DNA of 43,013 nucleotides from a virus. The translations under genes were made by a program, and so were the position numbers. The DNA lies in the IMG/VR virus record IMGVR_UViG_3300042507_006786, positions 1-43,013 of that record; one strand, given 5' to 3'. Positions within the stretch are counted from its first letter, which is position 1; every line of letters begins with the position of its first letter. This document shows, piece by piece, positions 1 to 7,905 of the stretch. The notes under the pieces were generated by a model. The model ran no database searches. It worked only from the letters and a program-made list of their open reading frames with translations, and was not told where the DNA came from.

Positions 1-287
1 TAGGGCGGGTATGCCCGTGACTGGGGCGGCGCGGCGGTCGCCCGCGCGAAGCAAGGCGCGTACCCGTGGGCGGGGCGGGGCTGCGGGTAGCGTCGGGTTT
101 GCGCGGTCGCAGCATGAGCGGCGGCGGCGAGCGAGTGCGCGAGTGTGCGGACGCAAGACGCGCGAGGGGGTGGGGGGGTAGGGGTCGGTCGGCGGCGCGC
201 GATCCTGAACCCGCCCCTGGGGTCAACAAACATCATTAGCTTATCCCCACCCCGAGACTTCATTCTGACTTGTGGTAAACTGGCCTC
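1..287. other. GC-extreme non-coding left end
   Basis: No convincing gene is visible. Positions 1-230 are extremely rich in G and C, with long G runs at 166-184, and the composition drops abruptly to normal at about 230. A short open frame at 113-238 is low complexity and is not credible. If the genome is circular, this stretch lies just after the truncated gene at the right edge. It would then separate the AAA+ module from the packaging genes. A possible -10 element (TAAACT, 276-281) sits just before the first gene, without a good -35. Confidence 0.6.
166..184 (+). repeat. G-quadruplex-capable G-run cluster
   Basis: G runs of 5, 7 and 4 bases occupy 166-170, 172-178 and 181-184, separated by one or two bases. 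The 7-base run can be split to give four G3 tracts, the usual condition for an intramolecular quadruplex on the plus strand. This is a sequence-only call. C-run clusters at 41,446-41,455 and 41,487-41,506 mirror it on the other side of the AAA+ module. Confidence 0.5.
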
Positions 288-878
288 ATGAGACGAGCAA
301 TGAGCATGAAGATGGAGATCCGCAAGTGGGCTGAGGAGAACAAGCTGTGGCCCCAGTACGTGGAGATCCGCGAGCGGTTGAAGAAGGATGGCTTGCCTGC
401 TGCCGACGCATGGGTTGAGGCGGCGAAGGAGCTGGATCCGGAGAGGTGGGGAAGTGGAGGAGGAGGAGCTGTCGGGGTGGAGGTTCCGAAGGACCTGCCA
501 CGTGGCAGGTCGGACGAGGAGCAGGAGGTTCCGGATGAGTCTGTTGCTGATGGCGGTGGTGCTACGAAGGCTGTGTTCGCGGGAAAGAAGGTTCCGACTG
601 TCAAGGTGGTTGAGTGGGTCGCGAGCAACATGCAGGTGGTCGACGTGTCGCCTTCGGACGCACCGAGCAGCGAGGCGTGGGGAATGCTGGTGTGGGCAAG
701 GCGGAGCCCGATGAACGAAAGTCAGTTCTGGGGCTCGATTTACGCGAAACTTTTGCCTTCGAGGAGTGCAATCGAGGCGGAGCAGCGGTATTCTGACGAT
801 GGAAGGCGCATCGAGGAGACGGCGGAGCGCCTTCTCCGGATGCGCGGCGACAGCGAATCCCAGATGGAGGCGGGCTGA
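288..878 (+). CDS. Hypothetical phage protein, possible small terminase
   Basis: A 196-residue protein with no family I can name firmly. It has an N-terminal helical part (about 1-50), a Gly/Ser/Glu-rich linker (about 55-95) and a C-terminal helical part (about 105-190). It is the first gene of the packaging operon, upstream of two tiny basic proteins and the large terminase. That position is where a small terminase subunit often lies, but no DNA-binding motif is clear. In-frame ATG codons at 288, 300, 306 and 312 make the start uncertain, and no strong ribosome site favours one. The linker codons contain one full copy of the 18-bp palindrome (493-510). The stop shares one base with the next start. 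Confidence 0.7.
   Translation: MRRAMSMKMEIRKWAEENKLWPQYVEIRERLKKDGLPAADAWVEAAKELDPERWGSGGGGAVGVEVPKDLPRGRSDEEQEVPDESVADGGGATKAVFAGKKVPTVKVVEWVASNMQVVDVSPSDAPSSEAWGMLVWARRSPMNESQFWGSIYAKLLPSRSAIEAEQRYSDDGRRIEETAERLLRMRGDSESQMEAG
493..510. repeat. Dispersed 18-bp palindrome, copy 1
   Basis: Exact ACCTGCCACGTGGCAGGT; flanking G and C at 492 and 511 extend the dyad to 20 bp. It lies inside the low-complexity linker of the first gene, where insertion would be tolerated. It is the only full copy inside a coding sequence. Confidence 0.9.
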
Positions 879-1015
879 TGGCGAAGCGAGGGCTCTACTC
901 GAACATCAACGCGAGGAAGGCTGCGGGTACGTCGCGGCCGAAGTCTCGAAGCACTGTTTCCGACAAGTCGTGGAAGGCAATGAAGTCCGATTTCGGACGA
1001 AAGCGAGGCAAGTGA
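878..1015 (+). CDS. Small basic protein, MAKRGLY-type
   Basis: A 45-residue protein starting MAKRGLYSNINARKAAGTSR and ending RKRGK, rich in Lys, Arg and Ser. Its start overlaps the previous stop (TGATG), and its own stop overlaps the next start in the same way, so the three are probably translationally coupled. Very short proteins beginning MAKRGLY occur near packaging genes in many uncultured phages, as I recall them; the function is unknown. Basic composition suggests nucleic-acid binding or virion packing, which is inference. Confidence 0.75.
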   Translation: MAKRGLYSNINARKAAGTSRPKSRSTVSDKSWKAMKSDFGRKRGK

Positions 1016-1134
1016 TGCCGAAGGTTGGCAAGAAGTCGTTCCCGTACACTCCCGAGGGGAAGAATGCCGCGAAGAAGGAGGCCGCGAAGAGCGGCAAGCC
1101 GATGAAGGGCCAGTCCTGGAAGCGTTCGTACTGA
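1015..1134 (+). CDS. Small basic protein, MPKVGKK-type
   Basis: A 39-residue protein beginning MPKVGKKSFPYTPEGKNAAK, rich in Lys and Gly. This short motif (MPKVGKKxFxYTxxGK) is familiar from many phage genomes as a conserved small protein of unknown role. It is coupled by a one-base overlap to the upstream 45-residue gene and lies 19 bases before the terminase start. Both small genes have proper codon structure, and together with the downstream terminase they form one operon. Confidence 0.75.
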   Translation: MPKVGKKSFPYTPEGKNAAKKEAAKSGKPMKGQSWKRSY

Positions 1135-1153
1135 TGGATGGGGGCTGGACCAG

Positions 1154-2884
1154 TTGAGCGGCAAGTGGATTCATCTTGTGCCGAAGGGGTACGAGGCGAA
1201 TTTGCGCTGGCGCAAGTCCGTCTACGCCGCCGCGCGCCAGTCGGAGCAAGACCGGCACGCGCTGAAGAGGATGTGCTCCGAGGACCTGCTGTTCTACGTG
1301 AACGCGTTCTGCTGGACGTACGATCCGCGCCTCGAGAGCCCGATGGTTCCGTTCATCACGTACCCGTTTCAGGACGAGACGTTCATGGACCTGAACGATG
1401 CGATCGGCAAGCGGGACATCTGCATCAAGAAGAGCCGAGACATGGGCGCGAGCTGGATGCTCTGCACGCTGTTCGAGTGGCGCTGGCACTTCCGGGACGG
1501 CCAGTCGTTCCTGCTGGTGAGCCGCAACGAGGACTACGTCGACAAGCCTGGCAACTCGAAGTGCCTGTTCTGGAAGATCGACTACCTGCTGAAGAACCTT
1601 CCAGGGTGGCTTCTCCCGAGGTTCACGCGCACGAACCTTCGGCTCACGAACGACGAGAACGGTTCTGCGATCGACGGCGAGAGCACGACCGGCGACGTGG
1701 CGCGCGGAGACCGCCGCACCGCGATCGGCATGGACGAGTTCGCCGCGTTCGACGTGGACGCCGGCTACAAGGCGCTCGCATCCACGCGCGACGCGACGAA
1801 GAGCCGCATCTTCAACTCGACGCCGGATGGCGCGGGCAACGCGTTCTACGACGTGGCCCACAACGCGCAGGTGAAGCAGGTCGTCCTGCACTGGACAAGG
1901 CACCCGGTGAAGTCGGCGGGCCTGTACATCGGCGAGAACGGGAAGCCGAGGAGCCCGTGGTACGACGAGGAATGCCGCCGGTGCATCCATCCGAGGGAGA
2001 TCGCGGCCGAGCTCGACATCGACTTCGAGGCGTCCGACTTCCAGTTCTTCGATCCGAAGGACATCACGAGGCTGATCGTCCAGCACTGCCGGCCTCCGAA
2101 CGGACGCGGAGAGCTCGAGTTCGATCCGCAGTCGCTCCAGCCAAGGCAGTTCGTGAAGTCGCCGAAGGGAAACCTGCGGCTGTGGTGCGAGGTCGACTCG
2201 GCCGGCCAGGTCGCTGCGGACGACGGGTACGTCATGGGCGTGGACATCTCGTCCGGAACCGGCAGCAGCAATTCGGTGATCTCGGCCGCTTCGAGGAAGA
2301 CCGGCGAGAAGGTCCTCGAGTTCGTCACTCCGAACATGCGGCCGGACGAGCTCGGCCGCTACGCGGTCGCCCTGGCGAGGTGGCTGAAGGACGGGAGCGG
2401 CAACGGCGCGTACATGATCTGGGAGGCGCCTGGACCAGGAAGGAACTTCGGCGACGTCGTGATCGAGTCCGGGTACCGGAACATCTACTACAGGACCAAG
2501 GAGGAGTCGCTCGCGAAGAACACCGTTCCCGTTCCCGGATGGTGGCCCGTGAAGGACGCGAAGCGCGCGGTCTTCGGAGACTACCGCAGGGCGATCCTCG
2601 ATGGCCGGTTCGTGAACAGGTCGAGCGACGCCATGGACGAGCTGCGAGAGATCGTCTACACGGCGAACGGATCGATCGAGCACTCGAAGTCGATACGGAC
2701 GATCGATCCGAGCGGAGCGCGGGATAATCACGGCGACAGACCTACCGCCGACGCATTGTGCTGCTATGCTCTCGCACGCAGGGCGCCTGTCGCGGCGAAC
2801 CGCGTCGATGAGCGTCCGGAAGGAAGCCTTATCTCGCGCCGCCAGAAGTTCGAGGAACGCAGGCGCAGACTGGAATTCTGGTGA
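1154..2884 (+). CDS. terL: Terminase large subunit
   Basis: ATP-driven motor and nuclease that packages DNA into the prohead. The 576-residue protein has an ATPase half with an atypical Walker A (KSRDMGASW, 93-101), Walker B (IGMDEF, 191-196) and a coupling-like NSTP motif (221-224). The nuclease half opens with GVDISSG (362-368), whose Asp is typical of the RNase H-like fold, and continues with an acidic IWEAPGPG segment (422-429). The start is probably TTG at 1154, since no in-frame ATG occurs before codon 40; a slightly longer N-terminus cannot be excluded. Its stop overlaps the portal start. Arginine is often encoded by AGG, unlike the AAA+ gene at the right end. Confidence 0.95.
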   Translation: MSGKWIHLVPKGYEANLRWRKSVYAAARQSEQDRHALKRMCSEDLLFYVNAFCWTYDPRLESPMVPFITYPFQDETFMDLNDAIGKRDICIKKSRDMGASWMLCTLFEWRWHFRDGQSFLLVSRNEDYVDKPGNSKCLFWKIDYLLKNLPGWLLPRFTRTNLRLTNDENGSAIDGESTTGDVARGDRRTAIGMDEFAAFDVDAGYKALASTRDATKSRIFNSTPDGAGNAFYDVAHNAQVKQVVLHWTRHPVKSAGLYIGENGKPRSPWYDEECRRCIHPREIAAELDIDFEASDFQFFDPKDITRLIVQHCRPPNGRGELEFDPQSLQPRQFVKSPKGNLRLWCEVDSAGQVAADDGYVMGVDISSGTGSSNSVISAASRKTGEKVLEFVTPNMRPDELGRYAVALARWLKDGSGNGAYMIWEAPGPGRNFGDVVIESGYRNIYYRTKEESLAKNTVPVPGWWPVKDAKRAVFGDYRRAILDGRFVNRSSDAMDELREIVYTANGSIEHSKSIRTIDPSGARDNHGDRPTADALCCYALARRAPVAANRVDERPEGSLISRRQKFEERRRRLEFW

Positions 2885-4629
2885 TGCAGCTCGATCGTGT
2901 ATCCAGGCTGGTGACGGCATTCGACCATTCTCGGCGCAAGATGCAGCCTTTCCGAGAGCGGCGGCTTCACATGATCCGGCAGTTCGTCGGAGGCGCGTGG
3001 TCCGACGGAGGCGCTCCGGACCGCGTGCCGGTCAACTTCCTCGAGATGGCCCTCAACATCTACCGGCGCCAGGTCGCCGCGAAGGCTCCGCGCGTCATGG
3101 TCCGGTCGAAGATGGACGAGCATCTTTCGTTCGCCGACGACCTCGAGATCGCGCTGAACCTTGCGATCGAGGACATCCGGTTCGACGACACGATGCGCCG
3201 GTGGGTGCTCGAGGCGATGTTCGGCATGGGCATCATGAAGGTCGGCCTTGCACCGAGCAACCAGAAGGAGATCCTCGGGTTCACGCATGATCCCGGCCAG
3301 CCGTTCGCCGACGTGGTCGACTTCGAGGACTTCGTCTTCGACATCACCGCGAAGCGTTGGGACCAGATGCAGTTCTGCGGCAACCGGTACTCGCTCCCCT
3401 ACGAGGCGGTCGAGGACCTGAAGATGTTCAAGGCGAAGGACATCGTCCGCTACGAGCGCAGGACCACGAACGAGCAGGGAGACCAGAAGATCGCGAACCT
3501 CGTCGACGACGGCGGCTCGTACGGCGAGGAGTCCTACATGGACCTCGTCGAGCTCTGGGACATCTGGCTTCCGTACGATGGGAAGGTCTGCACGTTCCAG
3601 GCCGATCCGAACGGAGGCATCGAGAACCGGGCTCCCTTGCGCGAGGTCGATTGGGAAGGACCCGAGAGCGGTCCGTACCATCTGCTTGCCTTCGGAGACG
3701 TGCCAGGGCAGATCATGCCCCTTCCGCCTGCGGCGCTGATGATCGACCTGCACGAGCTCGGGAACCGCGTGTTCCGCCGCCTCGGCCGGCAGGCTGACCG
3801 GCAGAAGACGATCACCCTCGTGGCGAGCGCAAACCAGGACGACGGCAAGCGAATTACCGACTCGAGCGACGGAGACGCGATCGCCGTCGACCGGCCGGAG
3901 GCGACCAAGGACGTGCGGTTCGGCGGAGTCGACCAGGCCAGCCTCGCCTTCTTCCAGCAGCTGCGGCAGCTGACCTCCTACTTCGGCGGAAACCTCGAGA
4001 CGCTTGGCGGCCTCAACAACGCCACCAACACCGCGTCGCAGGAGCAGCTGGTCAAGAGCCAGGCAACGATGCGCATCGCCGACATGCAGGAGCGTGCGAC
4101 GGCAGCCGCCGGCTCCGTGATCAAGAGCATCGCCTGGTACATGTGGTCCGATCCGGTTCGGACCTACCGGGTTCCGAAGAAGATCCCCGGAACGGACATG
4201 ACGATCCAGTCCGAGATCAAGCCGGAGATCCGGAACGGAGAGTTCCCGGATTACGCCATCGAGATCGTTCCGTTCTCCATGCAGTCGAGGACGCCGTCCG
4301 AGCGGCTCCAGACGCTCATGCAGGTGATGCAGACGTACGTGGCCCCGATGGCCCCGATGCTCCAGCAGCGCGGCCTTGTGCCGGACATCGAGAAGTTCCT
4401 CAAGATCTCGGCCGAACTCAGCGGCACTCCGGAGATCCTGGACCTTGTGACGAAGGTCCAGCCGGAGGAGCTCATGCAGGGACCGCCTGCCCCAGGTGGG
4501 GGCGCAGGCGGATCCCCTGCGAACACGACCCGGAACTACGTCCGGTCAGACCGTGGGCAGGACAGCCTCTCCAAGCAGGACCAGGCGATCTCCTCGATGA
4601 TGCAGGCCGCAAGGCCGGAAAGCCAGTGA
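2884..4629 (+). CDS. Portal protein
   Basis: A 581-residue protein in the canonical position directly after the large terminase; portal dodecamers form the vertex through which DNA enters and leaves. The N-terminal region (about 30-110, FLEMALNIYRRQVAAK and an MFGMGIMKVGLA stretch) and the middle (about 300-400, ETLGGLNNATNTASQEQL) resemble portals of podovirus-like phages. The C-terminus is a Gly/Pro-rich, disordered tail ending near MMQAARPESQ. The ATG at 2884 overlaps the terminase stop (TGATG); a GTG three bases earlier is an alternative. Similarity is by eye only, but the context is strong. Confidence 0.9.
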   Translation: MQLDRVSRLVTAFDHSRRKMQPFRERRLHMIRQFVGGAWSDGGAPDRVPVNFLEMALNIYRRQVAAKAPRVMVRSKMDEHLSFADDLEIALNLAIEDIRFDDTMRRWVLEAMFGMGIMKVGLAPSNQKEILGFTHDPGQPFADVVDFEDFVFDITAKRWDQMQFCGNRYSLPYEAVEDLKMFKAKDIVRYERRTTNEQGDQKIANLVDDGGSYGEESYMDLVELWDIWLPYDGKVCTFQADPNGGIENRAPLREVDWEGPESGPYHLLAFGDVPGQIMPLPPAALMIDLHELGNRVFRRLGRQADRQKTITLVASANQDDGKRITDSSDGDAIAVDRPEATKDVRFGGVDQASLAFFQQLRQLTSYFGGNLETLGGLNNATNTASQEQLVKSQATMRIADMQERATAAAGSVIKSIAWYMWSDPVRTYRVPKKIPGTDMTIQSEIKPEIRNGEFPDYAIEIVPFSMQSRTPSERLQTLMQVMQTYVAPMAPMLQQRGLVPDIEKFLKISAELSGTPEILDLVTKVQPEELMQGPPAPGGGAGGSPANTTRNYVRSDRGQDSLSKQDQAISSMMQAARPESQ

Positions 4630-4630
4630 C

Positions 4631-4999
4631 ATGCCGATCTACGTGTACAGCAACCCGGAGACGGGCGAGTCGGTTGAGCTCTCCATGACGATCTCGGAGA
4701 TGAACCGACGGCAGGACAAGGACAAGTCGATCGTCCACGAGGGCGTCAGGCTTGTCCGGAGCATCGCCGGAGAGCACCGTGGATTCCGGAACACGCCGGG
4801 ATCCTGGCCGATGAAGAGCGACGCGGCAGGCGTGCACCCTTCCCAGATCCGAGAGGCGTCCGAGGAGATGTCCAGGCTGGGAGTCCCGACTCGGTTCGAT
4901 TCAGACACCGGTCAGGCAATTTTTGAATCAAGAATGCATCGAAGGGCTTTCCTTCGTGCCAAGGGAATGTATGATCGAAACGGAGGTTATGGTGACTGA
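4631..4999 (+). CDS. FmdB-like small protein without zinc cysteines
   Basis: A 122-residue protein beginning MPIYVYSNPETGESVELSM, an opening like FmdB-family zinc-ribbon proteins (MPxYxY), except that no cysteines are present, so no zinc site can form. Proteins of this type occur between portal and scaffold genes in phages; their role is unknown. It starts one base after the portal stop, and its last 29 bases overlap the scaffold gene. The second half is helical and charged. The product is certain; the family link is moderate. Confidence 0.75.
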   Translation: MPIYVYSNPETGESVELSMTISEMNRRQDKDKSIVHEGVRLVRSIAGEHRGFRNTPGSWPMKSDAAGVHPSQIREASEEMSRLGVPTRFDSDTGQAIFESRMHRRAFLRAKGMYDRNGGYGD

Positions 5000-5858
5000 C
5001 ATGCGAGACGAAGGCGACGAACACATCCAGCAGGACGATCCGTTCGACATCGTTGACCCGATGACCGAGGACGAGACTGCACCCGAAGGCTCTTCGGAGC
5101 CAAGCTTGCTCGAGTCCACCGGAGAGCAGAACGACGCCAACTGGCAGTCGTCGCTCGTCTCGGCTGCACGCGAGAAGGGCCTTCCGCAGGAGCTGATCGA
5201 GCAGATCGAGGGCGCGTCCGACATGGCGGGCATCCTGTCGATCATCTCCGGCGTCGTCCAGAAGAACCAGGAAGTGTCGCAGCCGGAAGCAGGCCAATCG
5301 GCCTCCTCGAAGAGCGACGAAGCTGAATTCGACATCGAGATGGACGAGGAGTCTGCGTTCGACCCAGACGCCGTCCGCGCGATGCGACGCATGAACCAAC
5401 ACTACTCGAAGAAGATCCGCGAGCTTGAATCCAGGCTCTCCGATCGGAGCTCGAGGGACTCGCTTGGAACGACCTCCGAGTTCGTGAAGACGCTTGGTTC
5501 CGAATGGAACACCGTCTTCGGAACTTCGGAACGGCCGAATCCAGGCAACATCAAGATGCTTGAGGAGGCGGTGCAGACCATCCGTGCGGGTTATGCAGCG
5601 CGCCACAAGCGGCTTCCTGGAGAGCAGGAGGTCTTGAACATGGCTCTGAACACCGCGTTCGGATCCAAGGCAACTGAAATCGCACGCAACAAGATCAACG
5701 AAAAAGTCTCGAAGCGCTCTTCCCAGATCGTTTCCCGTCCCGGAACCCGGACTTCCTCTGCGCCGAACCCGCGAACGCGGGCGACCCAGGGAGTCGCGGA
5801 CTGGTTCAAGGCACGTGGAATCGATCCGTACGGCGCAAACGAAGACGCATTCCAGTGA
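4971..5858 (+). CDS. Scaffolding protein (probable)
   Basis: A 295-residue, strongly acidic N-terminal region (about 1-130, many Asp, Glu, Ser) followed by a helical, coiled-coil-like centre (about 135-165, NQHYSKKIRELESRL) and a basic C-terminus. It lies immediately before the major capsid gene. This composition and position are typical of scaffolds that guide prohead assembly and leave before packaging. I chose ATG 4971 because AAGGGA lies just upstream; ATG at 4989 and 5001 are alternatives. The C-terminal basic patch would bind the capsid protein, by analogy with other scaffolds. Confidence 0.8.
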   Translation: MIETEVMVTDMRDEGDEHIQQDDPFDIVDPMTEDETAPEGSSEPSLLESTGEQNDANWQSSLVSAAREKGLPQELIEQIEGASDMAGILSIISGVVQKNQEVSQPEAGQSASSKSDEAEFDIEMDEESAFDPDAVRAMRRMNQHYSKKIRELESRLSDRSSRDSLGTTSEFVKTLGSEWNTVFGTSERPNPGNIKMLEEAVQTIRAGYAARHKRLPGEQEVLNMALNTAFGSKATEIARNKINEKVSKRSSQIVSRPGTRTSSAPNPRTRATQGVADWFKARGIDPYGANEDAFQ

Positions 5859-5875
5859 AAGAAAGTGAGTGAATC

Positions 5876-6943
5876 ATGCCTATTCTCCAGGCAGAAGACA
5901 TCGCAGACCTGATCACGACCACCCAGCGCAACCTGGGCGAGATGAAGTGGACCGACCTCTCCTACTCGCTCCAGGAGCACATCGCTCTTCCCCAGCTCCT
6001 CAACAAGAACAAGGTTTCGTTTGTCAGCGGCACCGGCATCCAGTGGAACCTGATGATCGGAACCACCGGCGCGACGAAGGAAGTCGGCCTCTACGCGACC
6101 GACAGCGTGAACGTGTCCGACGTGATGATCACGGCAAACATCCCGTGGCGCCACATCAACGCCTCGTACGCCATCGAGCGCCGCGAGATCGCGATCAACC
6201 GTTCCCCGGCACAGATCGTCGACCTCGTGAAGATCCGACGCCACGACTGCATGACCGACATGGCTGGTTTCATGGAGACGCGCTTCTGGCGTCGTCCGTC
6301 CGGCACCTCGGACACCCTCTCGATCTACGGCGTGCCGTACTGGCTCACCTGGACCGACAATTCGTCGACCAACGTGAACGGTGGATTTGACGGCGGCAAT
6401 CCGACCGGTTTCAGCGCCGGCGCCGCGAACGTCGACTCAACCGTCTATTCGCGATGGACCAACTGGTGCGGCAAGTACACGGCGGTCACGAAGGACGACC
6501 TCATTGCCAAGTGGCGCCGTGCGTCTACCTTCACCAACTTCAAGCCGCCGGTCACCGCTCCGAGCTACCAGAACGGGAACATGTACGGCTACTACACGAA
6601 CTACAACGTGATCGGCCAGCTCGAGCGAATTCTCGAGACCCAGAACGACAACCTCGGAAACGACGTTGCGTCGAAGGACGGTCGCGTCACGTTCCGTCAG
6701 ACTCCGATCACCTGGTGCCCCCACCTCGAGGGACGCGCAGGCGATCCGATCTACGGCATCAACTGGGGCTCGTTCCGCCCGGTCTTCCTCTCCGGCGAGT
6801 ACATGCGCGAAGAGGGCCCGAGCAAGGCGAGCAACCAGCACACCGTCTTCGTCACCCACATCGACACCACCATGAATCTTCAGTGCACCAACCGCCGCGT
6901 GAACTTCGTTCTCGCGACCGCATCTCCTGACGTCTCGGCGTAA
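5876..6943 (+). CDS. Major capsid protein
   Basis: A 355-residue protein starting MPILQAEDIADLITTTQRNL, placed directly after the scaffold. It shows the expected features of an HK97-fold shell protein: an N-terminal helical arm, a central SFVSGTGIQWNLMIGTTGATK segment with E-loop character (about 48-66), and a C-terminal part ending in a TTMNLQCTNRRVNFVLA strand. The surface segment at about 160-195 is rich in Asn, Gly and Ser. It uses a high-expression style of codons. No cleavage site is evident. The identification rests on gene order and overall pattern. Confidence 0.9.
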   Translation: MPILQAEDIADLITTTQRNLGEMKWTDLSYSLQEHIALPQLLNKNKVSFVSGTGIQWNLMIGTTGATKEVGLYATDSVNVSDVMITANIPWRHINASYAIERREIAINRSPAQIVDLVKIRRHDCMTDMAGFMETRFWRRPSGTSDTLSIYGVPYWLTWTDNSSTNVNGGFDGGNPTGFSAGAANVDSTVYSRWTNWCGKYTAVTKDDLIAKWRRASTFTNFKPPVTAPSYQNGNMYGYYTNYNVIGQLERILETQNDNLGNDVASKDGRVTFRQTPITWCPHLEGRAGDPIYGINWGSFRPVFLSGEYMREEGPSKASNQHTVFVTHIDTTMNLQCTNRRVNFVLATASPDVSA

Positions 6944-6966
6944 TCCGAGAGAAAGGCAGTTCAACC

Positions 6967-7698
6967 ATGCCTCAGATGATTACCAAGTACAACTCGGGTC
7001 CCCTTGGCATTTCCGAGGCGGCAGACGCGCTTCTCGACCCGAAGAGCGCGTTCCGCTATTTCCTTGACTTCATCAGCGATGTTGAGGACGGTCAGTACGT
7101 TTCCACGGCAATTGCTGGAAGTGCGACTGCGGCAATCCAGAGCGCGCACGGCGGCACGGTTCTTCTCAGCACCGTCGGCACGACTGCTGGAGACGGTGCT
7201 ATTGTCGGAAGCCCTAACGACCTCATCGTCCTTGATGGCGGTCGCTTCGTGTACGCCGAAGCTCGCATTCAGTTCAGCAGCACTTCGGCGTCGTGGTACT
7301 TCGGCCTCACTGCCGACGCGCCGGCGACGACCGAGTGGTCTACTGCGGCAATTGCTCCCGGAGGCGCAGCAGTTCTTGTCGGCCTGGACGCCGGAACCGA
7401 CAGCCTCACAGGTGCGGTTGCTGGAAAGTCGCTTCAGCTCTCGACGTACGGAAGCTCCCATGTCGAGACCCTGATCCCTCTTGATTTCACTCTTGCGGCT
7501 GACACCTACTACCGCGTTGGGTTCGTCATTCAGGGATGGACCGTTCAGGTCTTTGTCAACGGCAAGAAGTACGGTCCTGCGACGAAGATCAATAGCAACG
7601 TCACGACAGCGATGGGCGTTCAGGTGAGTTGCGTTACCCGAGGAACCACGGCACGCACGCTCACATGCGACTACATCGACGTCGTCTGCACGCGCTGA
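6967..7698 (+). CDS. Capsid decoration or head-associated protein
   Basis: A 243-residue protein following the capsid gene with a purine-rich ribosome site (AGAAAGGCAG) upstream. After a helical start (1-40) it is mostly predicted beta strand with Ala, Gly, Ser and Thr-rich turns. The pattern, including RFVYAEARIQF and YYRVGFVIQGWTVQVFVNGK, resembles lectin- or LamG-like jelly rolls seen in phage head and decoration proteins. It is the last gene of the rightward block and ends 20 bases before the convergent terminator. Confidence 0.7.
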   Translation: MPQMITKYNSGPLGISEAADALLDPKSAFRYFLDFISDVEDGQYVSTAIAGSATAAIQSAHGGTVLLSTVGTTAGDGAIVGSPNDLIVLDGGRFVYAEARIQFSSTSASWYFGLTADAPATTEWSTAAIAPGGAAVLVGLDAGTDSLTGAVAGKSLQLSTYGSSHVETLIPLDFTLAADTYYRVGFVIQGWTVQVFVNGKKYGPATKINSNVTTAMGVQVSCVTRGTTARTLTCDYIDVVCTR

Positions 7699-7718
7699 AA
7701 CAGACCATGTCTCCCCTG

Positions 7719-7750
7719 CACAACGACCTGCCACATGGCAGGTCGTTGTG
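7719..7750. terminator. Bidirectional terminator containing palindrome copy 2
   Basis: A 32-base inverted repeat with 15 perfectly paired bases per arm and a two-base centre. It lies between the stop of the rightward head block (7,698) and the stop of the leftward block (7,753). T runs are short (TTT on the plus strand after the stem), so intrinsic termination may be modest. Its inner 18 bases (7,726-7,743) are a copy of the dispersed palindrome, ACCTGCCACATGGCAGGT. Confidence 0.8.
7726..7743. repeat. Dispersed 18-bp palindrome, copy 2
   Basis: ACCTGCCACATGGCAGGT, one base from perfect symmetry. It is the exact reverse complement of the copy at 41,325. Here the dyad is extended by further pairing on both sides to form the convergent terminator. 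Confidence 0.9.
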
Positions 7751-7752
7751 TT

Positions 7753-7905
7753 TCATGACTTGTTCGAGATCGCAGATGCGGCGTGTATCGCCCAGGATGC
7801 CGCGTCGGTGACTGTTTTCAGTCCTTCCTGCTGCATGAGCGAGATCAGAAGGTCGTAGTCCGACTCCCTGATCCTGATGCTCTGCGTCGGCTCCTTGCGC
7901 CTCAT
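7753..7905 (-). CDS. Ribbon-helix-helix-like small protein
   Basis: A 50-residue protein, MRRKEPTQSIRIRESDYDLL followed by a helix containing a TVTDAASWAI segment. The order of one short polar strand (TQSIRIR), a helix, a turn (EGLKT) and a second helix matches Arc/MetJ-type ribbon-helix-helix DNA-binding proteins, which dimerise and bind palindromic sites through the strand. Its ATG overlaps the stop of the giant gene (ATGA), so it is probably translated from the same transcript. Its stop lies 3 bases from the terminator that contains palindrome copy 2. The fold is inferred from pattern; a role as regulator is a hypothesis. Confidence 0.7.
   Translation of the reverse strand: MRRKEPTQSIRIRESDYDLLISLMQQEGLKTVTDAASWAIHAASAISNKS

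Noticed and set aside
113-238. Short open frame at the left end
   Set aside because: Low-complexity Gly/Arg-rich product from GC-extreme DNA; no start context.
740-2920. Long open frame of about 726 codons antisense to the terminase, and a 529-codon frame at 1,138-2,727
   Set aside because: Both are Arg/Leu/Val-rich shadows created by GC-rich third positions of the terminase gene; they have no motifs and no start context.
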